Numbered from the stretch's first letter, positions 52,344 through 63,699 are shown. The stretch is DNA of 64,000 bases from Hymenobacter guriensis (GCF_015773195.1 NZ_JADWYK010000005.1:186001-250000); one strand, 5' to 3'. A program made the numbers and translations. Notes: a model not told the origin generated them from the sequence alone.

Positions 52344-53963
52344 TTACACGGCTACGGCTACTCTGGGTGCCCCGGCCATGATTTCCTCGTTGGCGAAGTC
52401 GGCGAACTTCTGAAAGTTGGCTACGAACTTGTCGGCCAGATCAGCGGCCGTCTTGTCGTACGCCTCCTTGTCGTGCCAGGTATTGCGCGGATCCAGGATG
52501 TTGGCTGGCACGCCGGATACCGCCGTGGGCATTTCCACCCCGAAGATCGGGTGCTTTACAAACTCTACGTCTTCCAGCTCGCCGTTCAGGGCTGCCGTAA
52601 TCATGGCCCGGGTGTAAGGCAGCTTCATACGGGCGCCGGTTCCGTAGGCGCCGCCCGTCCAGCCCGTGTTAATGAGCCACACGTTCACGTCGTGCTCGTC
52701 CATCTTCTGGCCCAGCATCTCAGCGTAGGTGGTGGGGTGCAGGGGCAGAAAAACCTGGCCGAAACAGGCCGAGAAAGTCGTCTGAGGCTCCGTGATGCCC
52801 ACTTCCGTACCGGCTACCTTGGCGGTATAGCCGCTCATGAAGTGGTACATAGCGTGGCTTTTATCGAGCTTGCTGATGGGAGGCAGCACCCCAAAGGCAT
52901 CGGCCGTTAGAAAGAAGATATTCTTCGGCACGCCGCCCACGGACGGCTCCACCGCGTTGTCGATAAAGGAAATGGGGTAGGCGGTACGGGTGTTTTCCGT
53001 CACGCTCTTGTTGGCGTAGTCCACCGTGCGCGTGCCGGGCACGAAGCGCGTGTTTTCCACGATGGAGCCAAAGCGGATGGCGTCCCAGATCTGGGGCTCT
53101 TTCTCCTGGCTCAGGTCGATAACCTTGGCGTAGCAGCCGCCTTCAAAGTTGAAGATGCCCGCGTTGCCGGGCATCCAGCCGTGTTCGTCGTCGCCGATGA
53201 GGCCGCGGTTGGGGTCGGCGGAAAGGGTGGTTTTGCCGGTGCCCGAGAGGCCGAAGAAAATGGCCGTATCACCCCGCTCCCCAATGTTGGCCGAGCAGTG
53301 CATGCTCAGGGTGTTTTTCTCGTGAGGCAGCAGGTAGTTGAGCACCCCGAAGATGCCCTTCTTCATTTCGCCCGCGTAGCCGGTGCCGCCAATCAGAATC
53401 ATCTTCTTTGCAAAGTTGATGATGGCGAAGTTCGGCTGGCGGGTGCCATCTACGGCTGGGTCGGCCTCGAAGCCCGGGGCGCAAATAATGCTGAAGTCGG
53501 GCGTCCAGCTGGTGTCGGCGCCTTCGGCGGGGCGCAGGAACATGTTGTAGCAAAACAGGTTGTGCCAGGCCAGCTCGTTTACTACGCGCAACTTCAGCTG
53601 GTACTCCGGGTGGGCACCCGCGTAGGCGTCGCGCACGAACAGCTCCTTGTCAGCCAGGTACTCCACCATTTTAACGTGTAGCTGGTCGAACTTATCGGCA
53701 GCGAATGGGATGTTGATATCCCCCCACCACACGCTTTCTGCAGTACTTTCGTCGCGTACTACAAACCGGTCTTTGGGGGAACGACCGGTGAATTTACCGG
53801 TGTCAGCCATGAGCGCACCGGTGTCGGTGAGGGTGCCTTCGCTACGACGAAGGGCATGCTCTACCAAGTCGGCGGGCGGAAGGTTTAGGTAGACCGGACC
53901 GGTAGTCCGGGTGAATCCAAGTGCCTGAAGGCGAGCGGATACATTGGCGCCAGTTGGGTGCAT
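52344..53963 (-). CDS. pckA: Phosphoenolpyruvate carboxykinase (ATP)
   Basis: 539 aa, normal family length. Marks are the kinase motif GLSGTGKTTLSADPNR near 238, FTGRSPKDRFVV near 58, the oxaloacetate/PEP site region GTGYAGEMKKGIFGVLNY and GDDEHGWMPGNAGIFNFEGG. It converts oxaloacetate and ATP to PEP, CO2 and ADP for gluconeogenesis. A divergent intergenic region with AGCGAA repeats separates it from the peptide transporter. Confidence 0.97.
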   Translation of the reverse strand: MHPTGANVSARLQALGFTRTTGPVYLNLPPADLVEHALRRSEGTLTDTGALMADTGKFTGRSPKDRFVVRDESTAESVWWGDINIPFAADKFDQLHVKMVEYLADKELFVRDAYAGAHPEYQLKLRVVNELAWHNLFCYNMFLRPAEGADTSWTPDFSIICAPGFEADPAVDGTRQPNFAIINFAKKMILIGGTGYAGEMKKGIFGVLNYLLPHEKNTLSMHCSANIGERGDTAIFFGLSGTGKTTLSADPNRGLIGDDEHGWMPGNAGIFNFEGGCYAKVIDLSQEKEPQIWDAIRFGSIVENTRFVPGTRTVDYANKSVTENTRTAYPISFIDNAVEPSVGGVPKNIFFLTADAFGVLPPISKLDKSHAMYHFMSGYTAKVAGTEVGITEPQTTFSACFGQVFLPLHPTTYAEMLGQKMDEHDVNVWLINTGWTGGAYGTGARMKLPYTRAMITAALNGELEDVEFVKHPIFGVEMPTAVSGVPANILDPRNTWHDKEAYDKTAADLADKFVANFQKFADFANEEIMAGAPRVAVAV

Positions 53964-54059
53964 AGAGCCGAAAATGAAGTAAGGGTGGGTGGGAAAAAAC
54001 GGGGTATTTAAAGGACAAAAATAGACAAAAACGCGGACTGCTTATGATATGTTTTAGAA

Positions 54060-54111
54060 AAGCGAATTTTCGCTTCTATGTTTACTAGTGAAAATTCGCT
54101 TTTTAGCGAAT
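54060..54111. promoter_or_regulatory. AGCGAAT inverted repeats, operator candidate
   Basis: AAGCGAA/TTCGCTT (54060-54075) and ATTCGCT/AGCGAAT (54094-54111) are two hairpins. In addition AGCGAATTTT (54061) is an exact inverted copy of AAAATTCGCT (54091). All lie between the divergent pckA and transporter genes and could be sites for a dimeric regulator. Confidence 0.5.
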
Positions 54112-54212
54112 AGGCTGACAGATCAAGTCAGTTGGGAAAGTTTTGTAGATTTACCAACCCCATCTGCCTTTGGGCGGAAAACTGTTCTCCTTCCACATCT
54201 TATTTACTTTTC

Positions 54213-55637
54213 ATGCAATCAACCTCCGTTGTTCAGGAGCAACCCAACACGCAACAAGGTCATCCGCCCGGGCTTTATCTGCTGTTTCTCACCGAAATGT
54301 GGGAGCGGTTCAGCTACTACGGTATGCGGGGCCTGCTCATGCTTTACCTGTCGAAGACGGCCCTGGAGGGTGGCCTGGGCATTCCGGCGGCCAGTGCTTC
54401 GCTGATATATGGCTACTTCACCGGCTTTGTGTACCTGACGCCTATTCTGGGGGGCTGGCTGGCCGACAAATACATTGGTCAGCGCCGTGCCATCCTGATC
54501 GGGGGCCTTACTATGGCTCTGGGGCAGTTTTTCCTGTTTATGCAGCCCGATCTTTCCCGGGAAGCGGCCTTTTTCGGGCTTCCCTGGCCCACAGCCCTCG
54601 GGTTGCTGCTGCTGTGCGTAGGCAACGGTTTCTTCAAGCCGAATATTTCCACCATTGTAGGTAAGCTGTACCAACAGGGCGACTCCCGGCGCGACGCCGC
54701 CTTCACCATCTTCTACATGGGCATCAACACGGGCGCCTTCCTGGCCCCGCTGGTGTGCGGTTACCTGGCGGAGGATTTGTTCGCCACCAAAACCGTGGTG
54801 GATGGCGTGGAGCAGGTAGCCAACTATGGCTTCCGCTACGGCTTCCTGGCGGCGGGCATTGGTATGCTGCTCGGGCAGCTGCTTTTCAACCTGCTGGGCA
54901 AGCGCTACCTCGGCGACGTGGGCATGTACCCCGAAGGCCAGAATGAGGACAAGACTATTGCCAAGGCGCCGCTCACCAAGGAAGAAACCGACCGCATGGC
55001 CGTTATCTTCATTATTACGCTGTTCGTGGTGTTTTTCTGGGCCGGGTTCGAGCAGGCCGGCTCATCCCTCACGCTCTATACCGATAAGTACATCAACCGT
55101 GAGGTGCTGGGCTTCCTGATTCCCACGTCCTGGTTCCAGTCGGTGAATGCAGGCTTTATTGTGCTGCTGGGCGCGCCGGTAGCAGCCCTGTGGATCAACC
55201 TGAGCCGCAAGGGGAAGGACTTGAGCATTCCCGTGAAAATGGGCCTGGGCATGATTCTGCTGGGCGTAGGCTTCCTGTTTATGGTAGGCGCCGTGATGGA
55301 GCGCGGCGGCGACGTAGCCGACCAGACAATCAAAGCCAGCATCTGGTGGCTTATTGCCACGTATTTCTTCCACACCGTTGGGGAGCTGTGCTTGTCGCCG
55401 GTTGGCCTGTCGATGGTGTCACGCCTTTCGCCGCCCACGCTCACGTCCATGCTGATGGGGGTATGGTTCCTGGCGCCCTTCGTGGCCCAGATTGCCGGTG
55501 GCTACATTGCCAAGTACGTAGAGGAACTGGGCGCGCTCAAAGTCTTCGGGCTGATTGCTGGCTTCGTTATTCTGGCCGGCTTGATTCTGGTTGCCATTGC
55601 CAAGAGGCTTTTCTACATGATGCACGGCCGCGGCTAA
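54213..55637 (+). CDS. POT/PTR2-family peptide transporter
   Basis: 474 aa from the ATG at 54213; an upstream start would add unrelated residues. The proton-coupled oligopeptide signature is present: TEMWERFSYYGMRGLLMLYL near 26-45 (ExxER), GGWLADKYIGQRRAI, GNGFFKPNISTIVG (the PTR2 signature) and YMGINTGAFLAPL. About 12-14 membrane segments are expected. It imports di- and tripeptides with protons. Confidence 0.95.
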   Translation: MQSTSVVQEQPNTQQGHPPGLYLLFLTEMWERFSYYGMRGLLMLYLSKTALEGGLGIPAASASLIYGYFTGFVYLTPILGGWLADKYIGQRRAILIGGLTMALGQFFLFMQPDLSREAAFFGLPWPTALGLLLLCVGNGFFKPNISTIVGKLYQQGDSRRDAAFTIFYMGINTGAFLAPLVCGYLAEDLFATKTVVDGVEQVANYGFRYGFLAAGIGMLLGQLLFNLLGKRYLGDVGMYPEGQNEDKTIAKAPLTKEETDRMAVIFIITLFVVFFWAGFEQAGSSLTLYTDKYINREVLGFLIPTSWFQSVNAGFIVLLGAPVAALWINLSRKGKDLSIPVKMGLGMILLGVGFLFMVGAVMERGGDVADQTIKASIWWLIATYFFHTVGELCLSPVGLSMVSRLSPPTLTSMLMGVWFLAPFVAQIAGGYIAKYVEELGALKVFGLIAGFVILAGLILVAIAKRLFYMMHGRG

Positions 55638-55649
55638 ACCATCAGGCAA

Positions 55650-55701
55650 TAGCCTCAAAAAAGCCCCGCTGGATTCGTCCGGCGGGGCTTTTTTGAGGCT
55701 A
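55650..55701. terminator. Strong bidirectional terminator
   Basis: A perfect 20-base stem TAGCCTCAAAAAAGCCCCGC with its complement and a 12-base loop, following the transporter stop. Its 37-base core (55658-55694) is the exact reverse complement of 56024-56060. Confidence 0.9.
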
Positions 55702-55759
55702 TAGGTTAATTTAATGCCGAGGCGTTATCGGTTACTTTCGGTATATAAGCCGTTTATAT

Positions 55760-56005
55760 ATGTCAGACCGCCTGCACACAGTACTCATTATCCTCTTCAG
55801 CTTTGCCTCGCTATGGGCCGCCATAAGCCTGATTAGCGTGCAGGTGAGCCTGAAATACGAAACCGGGGTAGATGGCTGCCTTTCCGCCGTATCCGGCCAC
55901 GACCTGTGCGCCAGCTACAGCCTCATGAAATGGGTAACCTGCGTGCTGGTGGTGACAGTAGTGCTGCTGATCGGGTTCAGCCACCATTTGATCAGGAAGA
56001 ACTGA
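55760..56005 (+). CDS. Small two-helix membrane protein
   Basis: An 81-aa protein with two hydrophobic helices: about 7-26 (TVLIILFSFASLWAAISLIS) and about 56-75 (MKWVTCVLVVTVVLLIGFSH). A short Cys-containing loop (GVDGCLSAVSGHDLCASYS) lies between them. No recognised family. It lies alone between two inverted copies of the same terminator. Confidence 0.65.
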   Translation: MSDRLHTVLIILFSFASLWAAISLISVQVSLKYETGVDGCLSAVSGHDLCASYSLMKWVTCVLVVTVVLLIGFSHHLIRKN

Positions 56006-56024
56006 AGGCCGCCAATACGCAAGA

Positions 56025-56060
56025 AAAAAGCCCCGCCGGACGAATCCAGCGGGGCTTTTT
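56025..56060. terminator. Bidirectional terminator, inverted copy of 55650-55701 core
   Basis: A 12-base stem AAAAAGCCCCGC / GCGGGGCTTTTT with the 12-base loop CGGACGAATCCA, serving the 81-aa gene and the convergent groEL gene. Confidence 0.88.
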
Positions 56061-56095
56061 CAATAGCTAAAAGTCAGTAGCTAACGGCTTTCGAC

Positions 56096-57766
<1,671 letters not shown>

Positions 57767-57786
57767 TCAGAGAGAAGAAAAGAAGC

Positions 57787-58077
57787 TTAGAGCACGGCCA
57801 GAATGTCCGACTCCCGCATGATGAGGTAGTCGGTGCCTTCTACGGTGATTTCGGTGCCGGCATACTTGCCGTAGAGCACCTGGTCGCCAACGCTTACCTG
57901 AGGCTTGATGGTGGTGCCGTTGTCGGCCACTTTGCCTTCGCCTACAGCTACAACTTCGCCGCGCTGGGGCTTTTCTTTGGCCGTGTCGGGGATGATGATG
58001 CCCGATTTGGTTTTCTCCTCGGCAGCGGCCGGCGCGATGATGACGCGGTCAGCCAGCGGTTTCATGCTAAGCGACAT
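57787..58077 (-). CDS. groS: Co-chaperonin GroES
   Basis: 96 aa from the ATG at 58077 ([20 protein letters not shown]); a start at Met5 is possible. The mobile loop region [20 protein letters not shown] and the terminal [13 protein letters not shown] are typical. It caps the GroEL chamber. No CIRCE inverted repeat was found upstream, so HrcA control of that type is not supported here. Confidence 0.97.
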   Translation of the reverse strand: MSLSMKPLADRVIIAPAAAEEKTKSGIIIPDTAKEKPQRGEVVAVGEGKVADNGTTIKPQVSVGDQVLYGKYAGTEITVEGTDYLIMRESDILAVL

Positions 58078-58258
58078 ATGGTACGTTTTGGTTGAAAAGG
58101 TTACTTGAAACAAGGTGGTGCCCGCTGCCCAACACTTCCTGTGCCAGCCCGCCCGAACCTGACAGAATGAACACGAAAACCGCATTCTTGGCGGAATCTT
58201 GCACCAAATCCTGACACACAGCTGACAGAGCCTGCCACTGCAGCGGGCCAAAAACAAA

Positions 58259-58292
58259 CATCCGGTGGCTCCGCAAGCGGAACCACCGGATG
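58259..58292 (-). terminator. Terminator downstream of secG
   Basis: CATCCGGTGG / CCACCGGATG stem with an inner CCGC/GCGG pairing, 35 bases past the secG stop and followed on the minus strand by TTTGTTTTTGG. It separates secG from groES. Confidence 0.85.
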
Positions 58293-58326
58293 GTAGGGAG
58301 AAAGCCGAAAACGGCTGACGGCAGAC

Positions 58327-58710
58327 TTACTGAGCGGGCTGGGCCGCCGGAGCGGGAGCCGGCGTGGTGGCCGGAGCAGTAGCAGGGGCCTGAGCCGGAG
58401 CGGCTGAAGGAGCCGGTGCGGCAGGTACGCGGGTTTCGAGGGCGCGCTGCTGGTTTACGCTACGCACGGGCCCCGCATCCGACTGCCCGTTGATCATGTG
58501 CGTACCCAAGGCCAGCACAATCAGGCCAATGGCGAAGCCCCAGGTGAGGCGCTCCAGCAGGTCGCCGGTGCGCTTTACGCCCATGAGTTGGGCCGTGCCG
58601 CCCGCGCCAAACTGGCTGGAGAGGCCACCGCCTTTGGGGTTCTGAGCCAGCACCACCAGGGCCAGCAGCAAGCATACAAGAATGATCAGGCTAATCAGGG
58701 CAATGTACAT
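58327..58710 (-). CDS. secG: Preprotein translocase subunit SecG
   Basis: 127 aa. The two membrane helices of SecG, about 3-23 and 55-75, frame the conserved LAQNPKGGGLSSQFG and AQLMGVKRTGDLLERLTW. An Ala/Pro-rich tail (PAPSAAPAQAPATAPATTPA) extends beyond the usual length. It assists SecYE in protein export. It starts at the stop of the upstream repeat-protein gene with no gap. Confidence 0.95.
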   Translation of the reverse strand: MYIALISLIILVCLLLALVVLAQNPKGGGLSSQFGAGGTAQLMGVKRTGDLLERLTWGFAIGLIVLALGTHMINGQSDAGPVRSVNQQRALETRVPAAPAPSAAPAQAPATAPATTPAPAPAAQPAQ

Positions 58711-60147
58711 CTACTCCGTAAGTTTCAGGTGTTGAATTTGGTCGGCAAAGTACGCCTTTTTTTCCGGCTGGCGCACCATCAGCCGTTCATATATTTCAAT
58801 GGCTTTGGCCACTTTTCCCTGCCGAACCATGATTTTAGCTAGGCTTTCGGAGGCCAGCTCCGGCACGCTGCGGGTGCTGCGCACCGATAAATCGGCCTGC
58901 TCGTCGGTGGGAGGCGGCAGGGTAGCCGGGCTTTTCAGGCGGGGCTTATTCTTAAGGAAACGGTTGATCAGGTCGATGGACGTAGGCAGCGGAGCCGGCC
59001 GATGGGTTTCCGCGTAGGCCAGCAGCAAAGCGTCGGGCTCGAAGAAGGTATCAAGCGGCAGCGGCCGGGCCAGGGCTTCGCTCGGCTCCAGGGCGTAGCC
59101 CAGCCGGCTGCCCCCTGCCAGTCCGTAGCCAACGGCCGCATCGGCGTAGAACGCGGGCATGGTGCGGGCCGTGTTTTCATCCTCGGCCTCAGGCAGCTCA
59201 TACACGATGGGGGGAGCCGCGGGCTCCGGCTCCTCAAAGCCGTACTCGAAGCGGGAAGAGCCTGCATCGGCCGGGGGACGGATGGGAGGCGGCAGGGCCG
59301 GCAGGTCGTCGGGGATGAGGAGCGCGGGAACAGGTATTATTTCGGCGCTTTCTGCGACTGGCAGGGAAGCAATTGCCTCTTCCTGGTTGGTAGTCTCTAC
59401 CGCGTCCTCAGGTATTTCCGGGGCGGCAGCGTCCGGCCCGATTAGGCTGGCAGCAGGAGCTTCCTCGGTCGCAGGCTCTTCAGCAGCCAACAACGGTGCC
59501 TCATCGGCTGCTTCGGCTTCCGGCTGCAAGTCGGGCTGCTCTGTCAGGGCTTCGACCGAAAGCGGTGCAAGGGCTTCTTCTGCGGGCAGCGACGTTCCCT
59601 CCGTTGATGAAGACACTGCCGGGTAGCTTTCAGCAGTAACTTCCCCAGCGGCAGGCTCCGGCAGCGGGTGCGTTTCCGTTACATCAACCAGTTCTACCTC
59701 CGGCGCAGTCGTGGGCGCAACGGATTCCGTGCGCGCCTCAGCAGGCTCCACTTCGGGCAAGACAGTGGGCTCCGCCACACCAGCGGATACCTCAACCGTT
59801 GTCAGTTCCGCCACGGCTGCCTCCTCATGAAGCGTGCTGATGGGCTCCGACTGGCTTTCTGCGGGCACCGCGGCAACCAGGGCCGCGGCCGGCGCATCTA
59901 CCAAAGCCGGCTCAGCCGTGGTTTCAATCAGGCGGCGCAGCAACTCCCGGTCGGCGGCGTAGGTGGCCGCGTGGCGCAGGCGCTGGCTGGCCAGCATACT
60001 GCCCTGGTCGTGGGCGGCCTTGGCCAGCAGCAGGTGGGCCGTCTGGCAGTAGGGGAAAGCGGCCGCCAGCTGCTCCAGCTCACGCACTTCGCCCGGCGAA
60101 ATACGCGTGACGTGGTCAAGAATCTGCAGCAGCGACGCGCGGGTCAT
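58711..60147 (-). CDS. Conserved Bacteroidota protein with C-terminal repeat-like region
   Basis: A 478-aa protein. A helical N-terminus (LDHVTRISPGEVRELEQLAA, then AAFPYCQTAHLLLAKAAHDQ) is followed by a long Glu/Ala/Pro-rich linker (about 90-330). A TPR-like C-terminal segment holds LAKIMVRQGKVAKAIEIYER and RQPEKKAYFADQIQHL. It is conserved in this position before secG in Bacteroidota as I recall. Its function is unknown, possibly envelope-related. Confidence 0.8.
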   Translation of the reverse strand: MTRASLLQILDHVTRISPGEVRELEQLAAAFPYCQTAHLLLAKAAHDQGSMLASQRLRHAATYAADRELLRRLIETTAEPALVDAPAAALVAAVPAESQSEPISTLHEEAAVAELTTVEVSAGVAEPTVLPEVEPAEARTESVAPTTAPEVELVDVTETHPLPEPAAGEVTAESYPAVSSSTEGTSLPAEEALAPLSVEALTEQPDLQPEAEAADEAPLLAAEEPATEEAPAASLIGPDAAAPEIPEDAVETTNQEEAIASLPVAESAEIIPVPALLIPDDLPALPPPIRPPADAGSSRFEYGFEEPEPAAPPIVYELPEAEDENTARTMPAFYADAAVGYGLAGGSRLGYALEPSEALARPLPLDTFFEPDALLLAYAETHRPAPLPTSIDLINRFLKNKPRLKSPATLPPPTDEQADLSVRSTRSVPELASESLAKIMVRQGKVAKAIEIYERLMVRQPEKKAYFADQIQHLKLTE

Positions 60148-60272
60148 ACAGGTAAATTATTGTGAGGCAGATGGTTGGTTATTGGGCCAGGAAGATGAGC
60201 AGTCAGGTCGCCCAAGCTGACGGGGCGCAACAATACGGGAATTTCAGCCAGCAAACCAGTTGCGCCAGCTAC

Positions 60273-60809
60273 TTACCAGTTGGCCACCGACTTATTAAAG
60301 ACATTACTAATAATAGTTCGGGTGATTCCACGGACTTTCGTTTGGTCAGCATTGATCTGGGCTGCATCCTGCGAGCCAGGAAAATCATCCTGGCTCTGGA
60401 AGGTCTGCTCAAAGTCCTGACTGGGGTCAGTGGTATTCGTATACTTCACCCGCACCTGAATGGTGAGGCGGTTACTGCCAGCCTGGTCGCGGCCATCCTG
60501 CTTTTCGATAGCGGCCGGAGCAATGTCGTAGGAAATAATGGCCCCTTCAAACTGCAAATCCCCGTCGCGAGGCACGAGCTTCAGCGTGGTGTTGCGCTGA
60601 AAGAAGTCCTTGAAATCCTCGGTGAACTGCTGGGAAATAGAGGAAGGTCCATTAGCCGCATTGTTCGAAAATGTCTGGATGGATATGGTTTTGGCTGTGC
60701 CCGTATTCGTACCGGTAAATGAGTAAACCGAGCAGCCCGCTACCGAAAACAGGAAACTAACGGCCAGCAGCCCGTAGCTGATAGCCGACTTACACTTGTT
60801 CCAGATCAT
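60273..60809 (-). CDS. lptE: LPS assembly lipoprotein LptE
   Basis: A 178-aa protein. A lipoprotein signal ends at VAGCSVYSFTG (lipobox Cys near 26). The mature part has SIQTFSNNAANGPSSISQQF and the strand-rich sequence of the Bacteroidota LptE family. LptE plugs the LptD barrel for LPS insertion into the outer membrane. Its start overlaps the end of the regulator gene upstream by 20 bases. Confidence 0.9.
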   Translation of the reverse strand: MIWNKCKSAISYGLLAVSFLFSVAGCSVYSFTGTNTGTAKTISIQTFSNNAANGPSSISQQFTEDFKDFFQRNTTLKLVPRDGDLQFEGAIISYDIAPAAIEKQDGRDQAGSNRLTIQVRVKYTNTTDPSQDFEQTFQSQDDFPGSQDAAQINADQTKVRGITRTIISNVFNKSVANW

Positions 60810-62100
60810 ACTGCTTGAGCTTGCGGTAGAGGGTGCGTTCCGAAATGCCCAGGTCGTGGGCGGCGTACTTGCGCTTGTTGTTGTGTTTCTTCAACGCTTT
60901 GATAATCATTTCCTTTTCCTTGGCTTCCAGGCTTAGGGTTTCCTCCTCGGTTTCGTGCGGAATGTCTTCCACCCGCTGACTATCGTCCTCGTAGTCCGTG
61001 GTTTCCTCGATGGAAGGCGTGAGAATGTACTCCGAGGCGGCCCCATCGGCGGCTGGGCGCAGGGGGCGGCCATTTTCGTATGGTACGGGGCTGAGGTTGG
61101 TGAACAGGTGGCTGTTCTGGCGCAGCAGCTCCTGGGTTTCCTGGGGGCGCTGCCCACCGGCCAAATCCAGCACCAGCCGCTTGAGGTCGGTCATGTCGCG
61201 GCGCATGTCGAACAGCACCTTGTAGAGCAGGTCGCGCTCCGAGTAGGCGTTGCCGGCGCCGTCGGTGGCCTGGCCGGCGGCGTGGGCCAGCATGGGCAGG
61301 CGGCTGCTTTGGTCGGCGGGCAGGTAGCCGCGCAGGCGGCGGGCATCCACCTCGCGGTCCGTTTCCAGCACCGACATCTGCTCGGCCACGTTCTTGAGCT
61401 GGCGGATGTTGCCGGGGAAGCGGAAGCGCTGCAGCTCCTGCACTGCCTCGGGGTTGAGGCTGATGGGCTTCACGCGGTATCGGTCGGCAAAATCCGTGGC
61501 GAACTTTCTGAATAGTAGATAGATATCATCTCCTCGCTCACGCAATGGTGGAACGGTGATGGGCACGGTGTTGAGGCGGTAGTACAGGTCCTCACGGAAG
61601 CGGCCTTCACGCACGGCATCCAGTAGATTCACGTTGGTAGCGGCCACCACGCGCACGTCGGTCTTCTGTACTTTGCTGGAGCCAACCCGGATAAACTCGC
61701 CATTTTCCAGCACGCGCAACAGGCGGGCCTGGGTACCCAGGGGCATTTCCCCGATTTCATCGAGAAAGATGGTGCCGCCGTTGGTCACCTCGAAGTAGCC
61801 TTTGCGAGCTTCCTGTGCGCCGGTGAAGGAGCCTTTTTCGTGCCCGAACAGCTCTGAGTCGATGGTGCCCTCAGGGATGGCGCCGCAGTTGATGGCAATG
61901 AACTGCCCGTGCTTGCGCGGCGACAGGGCGTGAATGATTTTGGAAAACGACTCCTTGCCGGAGCCGCTTTCGCCCGTAATCAGCACCGTCATATCGGTCG
62001 GGGCCACCTGCGCCGCCACCTGAATGGCGTAGTTCAGCGTAGGCGCGTTGCCGATGATGCCGAAGCGCTGTTTGATACTCTGTATTTCGGAAGGTGTCAA
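60790..62100 (-). CDS. Sigma54-interacting AAA+ transcription activator
   Basis: 436 aa from a TTG at 62100. No ATG exists between the upstream in-frame stop and the conserved QRFGIIG, so a rare start is likely. AAA+ motifs are Walker A GESGSGKES near 45, the sigma54 loop variant GSFTGA near 90 instead of GAFTGA, Walker B GGTIFLDEIGEM near 110 and the arginine finger FREDLYYRLN. A Fis-type HTH lies at the end (NKRKYAAHDLGISERTLYRK). No receiver domain, so it is activated by other means. Confidence 0.95.
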   Translation of the reverse strand: MTPSEIQSIKQRFGIIGNAPTLNYAIQVAAQVAPTDMTVLITGESGSGKESFSKIIHALSPRKHGQFIAINCGAIPEGTIDSELFGHEKGSFTGAQEARKGYFEVTNGGTIFLDEIGEMPLGTQARLLRVLENGEFIRVGSSKVQKTDVRVVAATNVNLLDAVREGRFREDLYYRLNTVPITVPPLRERGDDIYLLFRKFATDFADRYRVKPISLNPEAVQELQRFRFPGNIRQLKNVAEQMSVLETDREVDARRLRGYLPADQSSRLPMLAHAAGQATDGAGNAYSERDLLYKVLFDMRRDMTDLKRLVLDLAGGQRPQETQELLRQNSHLFTNLSPVPYENGRPLRPAADGAASEYILTPSIEETTDYEDDSQRVEDIPHETEEETLSLEAKEKEMIIKALKKHNNKRKYAAHDLGISERTLYRKLKQYDLEQV

Positions 62101-62238
62101 GTCGGGGTGGGTTTTCGTGGGGAAGACGAAAAACGGAGCGTTTTATTTGAAGCAGCCACGAAGAACACCATGAGCTTAAGGACAGCAAATCGGCTCTGAG
62201 TGCTAGATGTGGTTTGTTCTAAGCAGGCTAACAGTGTC

Positions 62239-63699
62239 TTAGATAATTTCCCCGAGCAGCGCGGCGCCGGTGGTAGTAGTTACCAGCACGTTCACGTAGT
62301 CGCCTTTTTGGGCGGTGCCTTTGGGGAAGATGACCACCTGGTTCTGGCTGTTGCGGCCGCTCAACTGCTCCTCCGAGCGTTTCGAACGACCTTCCACCAG
62401 CACCTGATGCACGCGGCCCACCATGCGGGCGTAGCGGGCCCGGGCGTGCAACTGCTGTCGGTCAATGACTTCCTGCAGGCGACGCTTCTTCACGTCCAGG
62501 GGAATGTCGTCTTCCAGCTTGCGGGCAGCCAGGGTGCCGGGGCGCTCGGAGTAGAAGAAGTTGTAGCCCATGTCGTACTGCACGAAATCAATCAAGCTCA
62601 GCGTGTCCTGGTGCTCTTCCTCGGTTTCGGAGCAGAAACCCGAAATCATGTCGGTGCTGATGGCGCAGTCTTCGCCCAGAATGCGGCGGATGGCCAGCAC
62701 CCGTTCCTCGTACCACGGCCGGTCGTAGGTGCGGTTCATCAGCTTGAGCACGCGCGAGTTGCCGCTCTGAGCCGGCAGGTGAATGTACTTGCAGATGTTG
62801 TCGTAGCGCGCCATGGTGTGCAGCACCTCGTCGGTAATGTCCTTCGGATGGGAGGTGGAGAAGCGCACCCGCAACAGGGGGCTGATGAGGGCCACGCGCT
62901 CCAGCAGCTGGGCGAAGTTCACGAACTCCAGCCCATCCTCCGAGGCCCATTTGTAAGAGTCCACGTTCTGGCCCAGCAAGGTTACTTCCTTGTAGCCCTG
63001 AGCCACCAGGTCGCGGGCTTCCTGCACAATGCTGTGCGCGTCGCGGCTCCGCTCGCGGCCCCGGGTGAAGGGGACCACGCAGAAGGAGCACATGTTGTCG
63101 CAGCCGCGCATGATGCTGATGAAGGCCGTGATGCCGTTGGAGTTCAGGCGCACCGGGGTGATGTCGGCGTAGGTTTCTTCGCGGCTCAACAGCACGTTTA
63201 CGGCCTTCTGGCCGCCATCTACCTGCTGAATGAGCTGGGGCAGGTCGCGGTAAGCGTCGGGGCCCACCACCAAATCCACCAGCTTTTCTTCTTCCAGAAA
63301 CTTGCTTTTCAGACGCTCGGCCATGCAGCCCAGCACCCCCACCAGCAGGCCGGGGTTGCGCTTTTTGTGGCTGTTGATCTGGGAAAGGCGCATGCGCACG
63401 GTCTGCTCGGCCTTCTCCCGGATGGAGCAGGTATTCAGCAGCACCAGGTCGGCTCCCTCAAGCTGGTCAGTGGTATCGAAGCCTTCGTTGAAGAGGATGC
63501 TCGACACGATTTCCGAGTCGGAAAAGTTCATCTGGCAGCCGTAGCTCTCAATGTAGAGCTTGCGGGTGCGGCCGGTGCGGGTAGCGGCCTGCACGCGCAC
63601 AGCGCCCGAGGGCTCATGCGCGTGCGTGGTGGCGTCCACGGCGGGCGTGGGCAAGGTGGGCGTATCGAGAAAATCGAGCGTAATCAGCGGTTGGGACAT
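62239..63699 (-). CDS. miaB: tRNA-2-methylthio-N6-dimethylallyladenosine synthase
   Basis: 486 aa. The radical-SAM core is in [20 protein letters not shown] (CxxxCxxC). The N-terminal MTTase domain has [20 protein letters not shown] with a cluster Cys and [14 protein letters not shown] with another. The C-terminal TRAM domain is visible near 420-480. MiaB adds the methylthio group to ms2i6A37 of tRNAs reading UNN codons. Normal length and complete. Confidence 0.97.
   Translation of the reverse strand: MSQPLITLDFLDTPTLPTPAVDATTHAHEPSGAVRVQAATRTGRTRKLYIESYGCQMNFSDSEIVSSILFNEGFDTTDQLEGADLVLLNTCSIREKAEQTVRMRLSQINSHKKRNPGLLVGVLGCMAERLKSKFLEEEKLVDLVVGPDAYRDLPQLIQQVDGGQKAVNVLLSREETYADITPVRLNSNGITAFISIMRGCDNMCSFCVVPFTRGRERSRDAHSIVQEARDLVAQGYKEVTLLGQNVDSYKWASEDGLEFVNFAQLLERVALISPLLRVRFSTSHPKDITDEVLHTMARYDNICKYIHLPAQSGNSRVLKLMNRTYDRPWYEERVLAIRRILGEDCAISTDMISGFCSETEEEHQDTLSLIDFVQYDMGYNFFYSERPGTLAARKLEDDIPLDVKKRRLQEVIDRQQLHARARYARMVGRVHQVLVEGRSKRSEEQLSGRNSQNQVVIFPKGTAQKGDYVNVLVTTTTGAALLGEII

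Noticed and set aside
58078..58258. CIRCE heat-shock element upstream of groES
   Set aside because: No TTAGCACTC-N9-GAGTGCTAA pattern is present.
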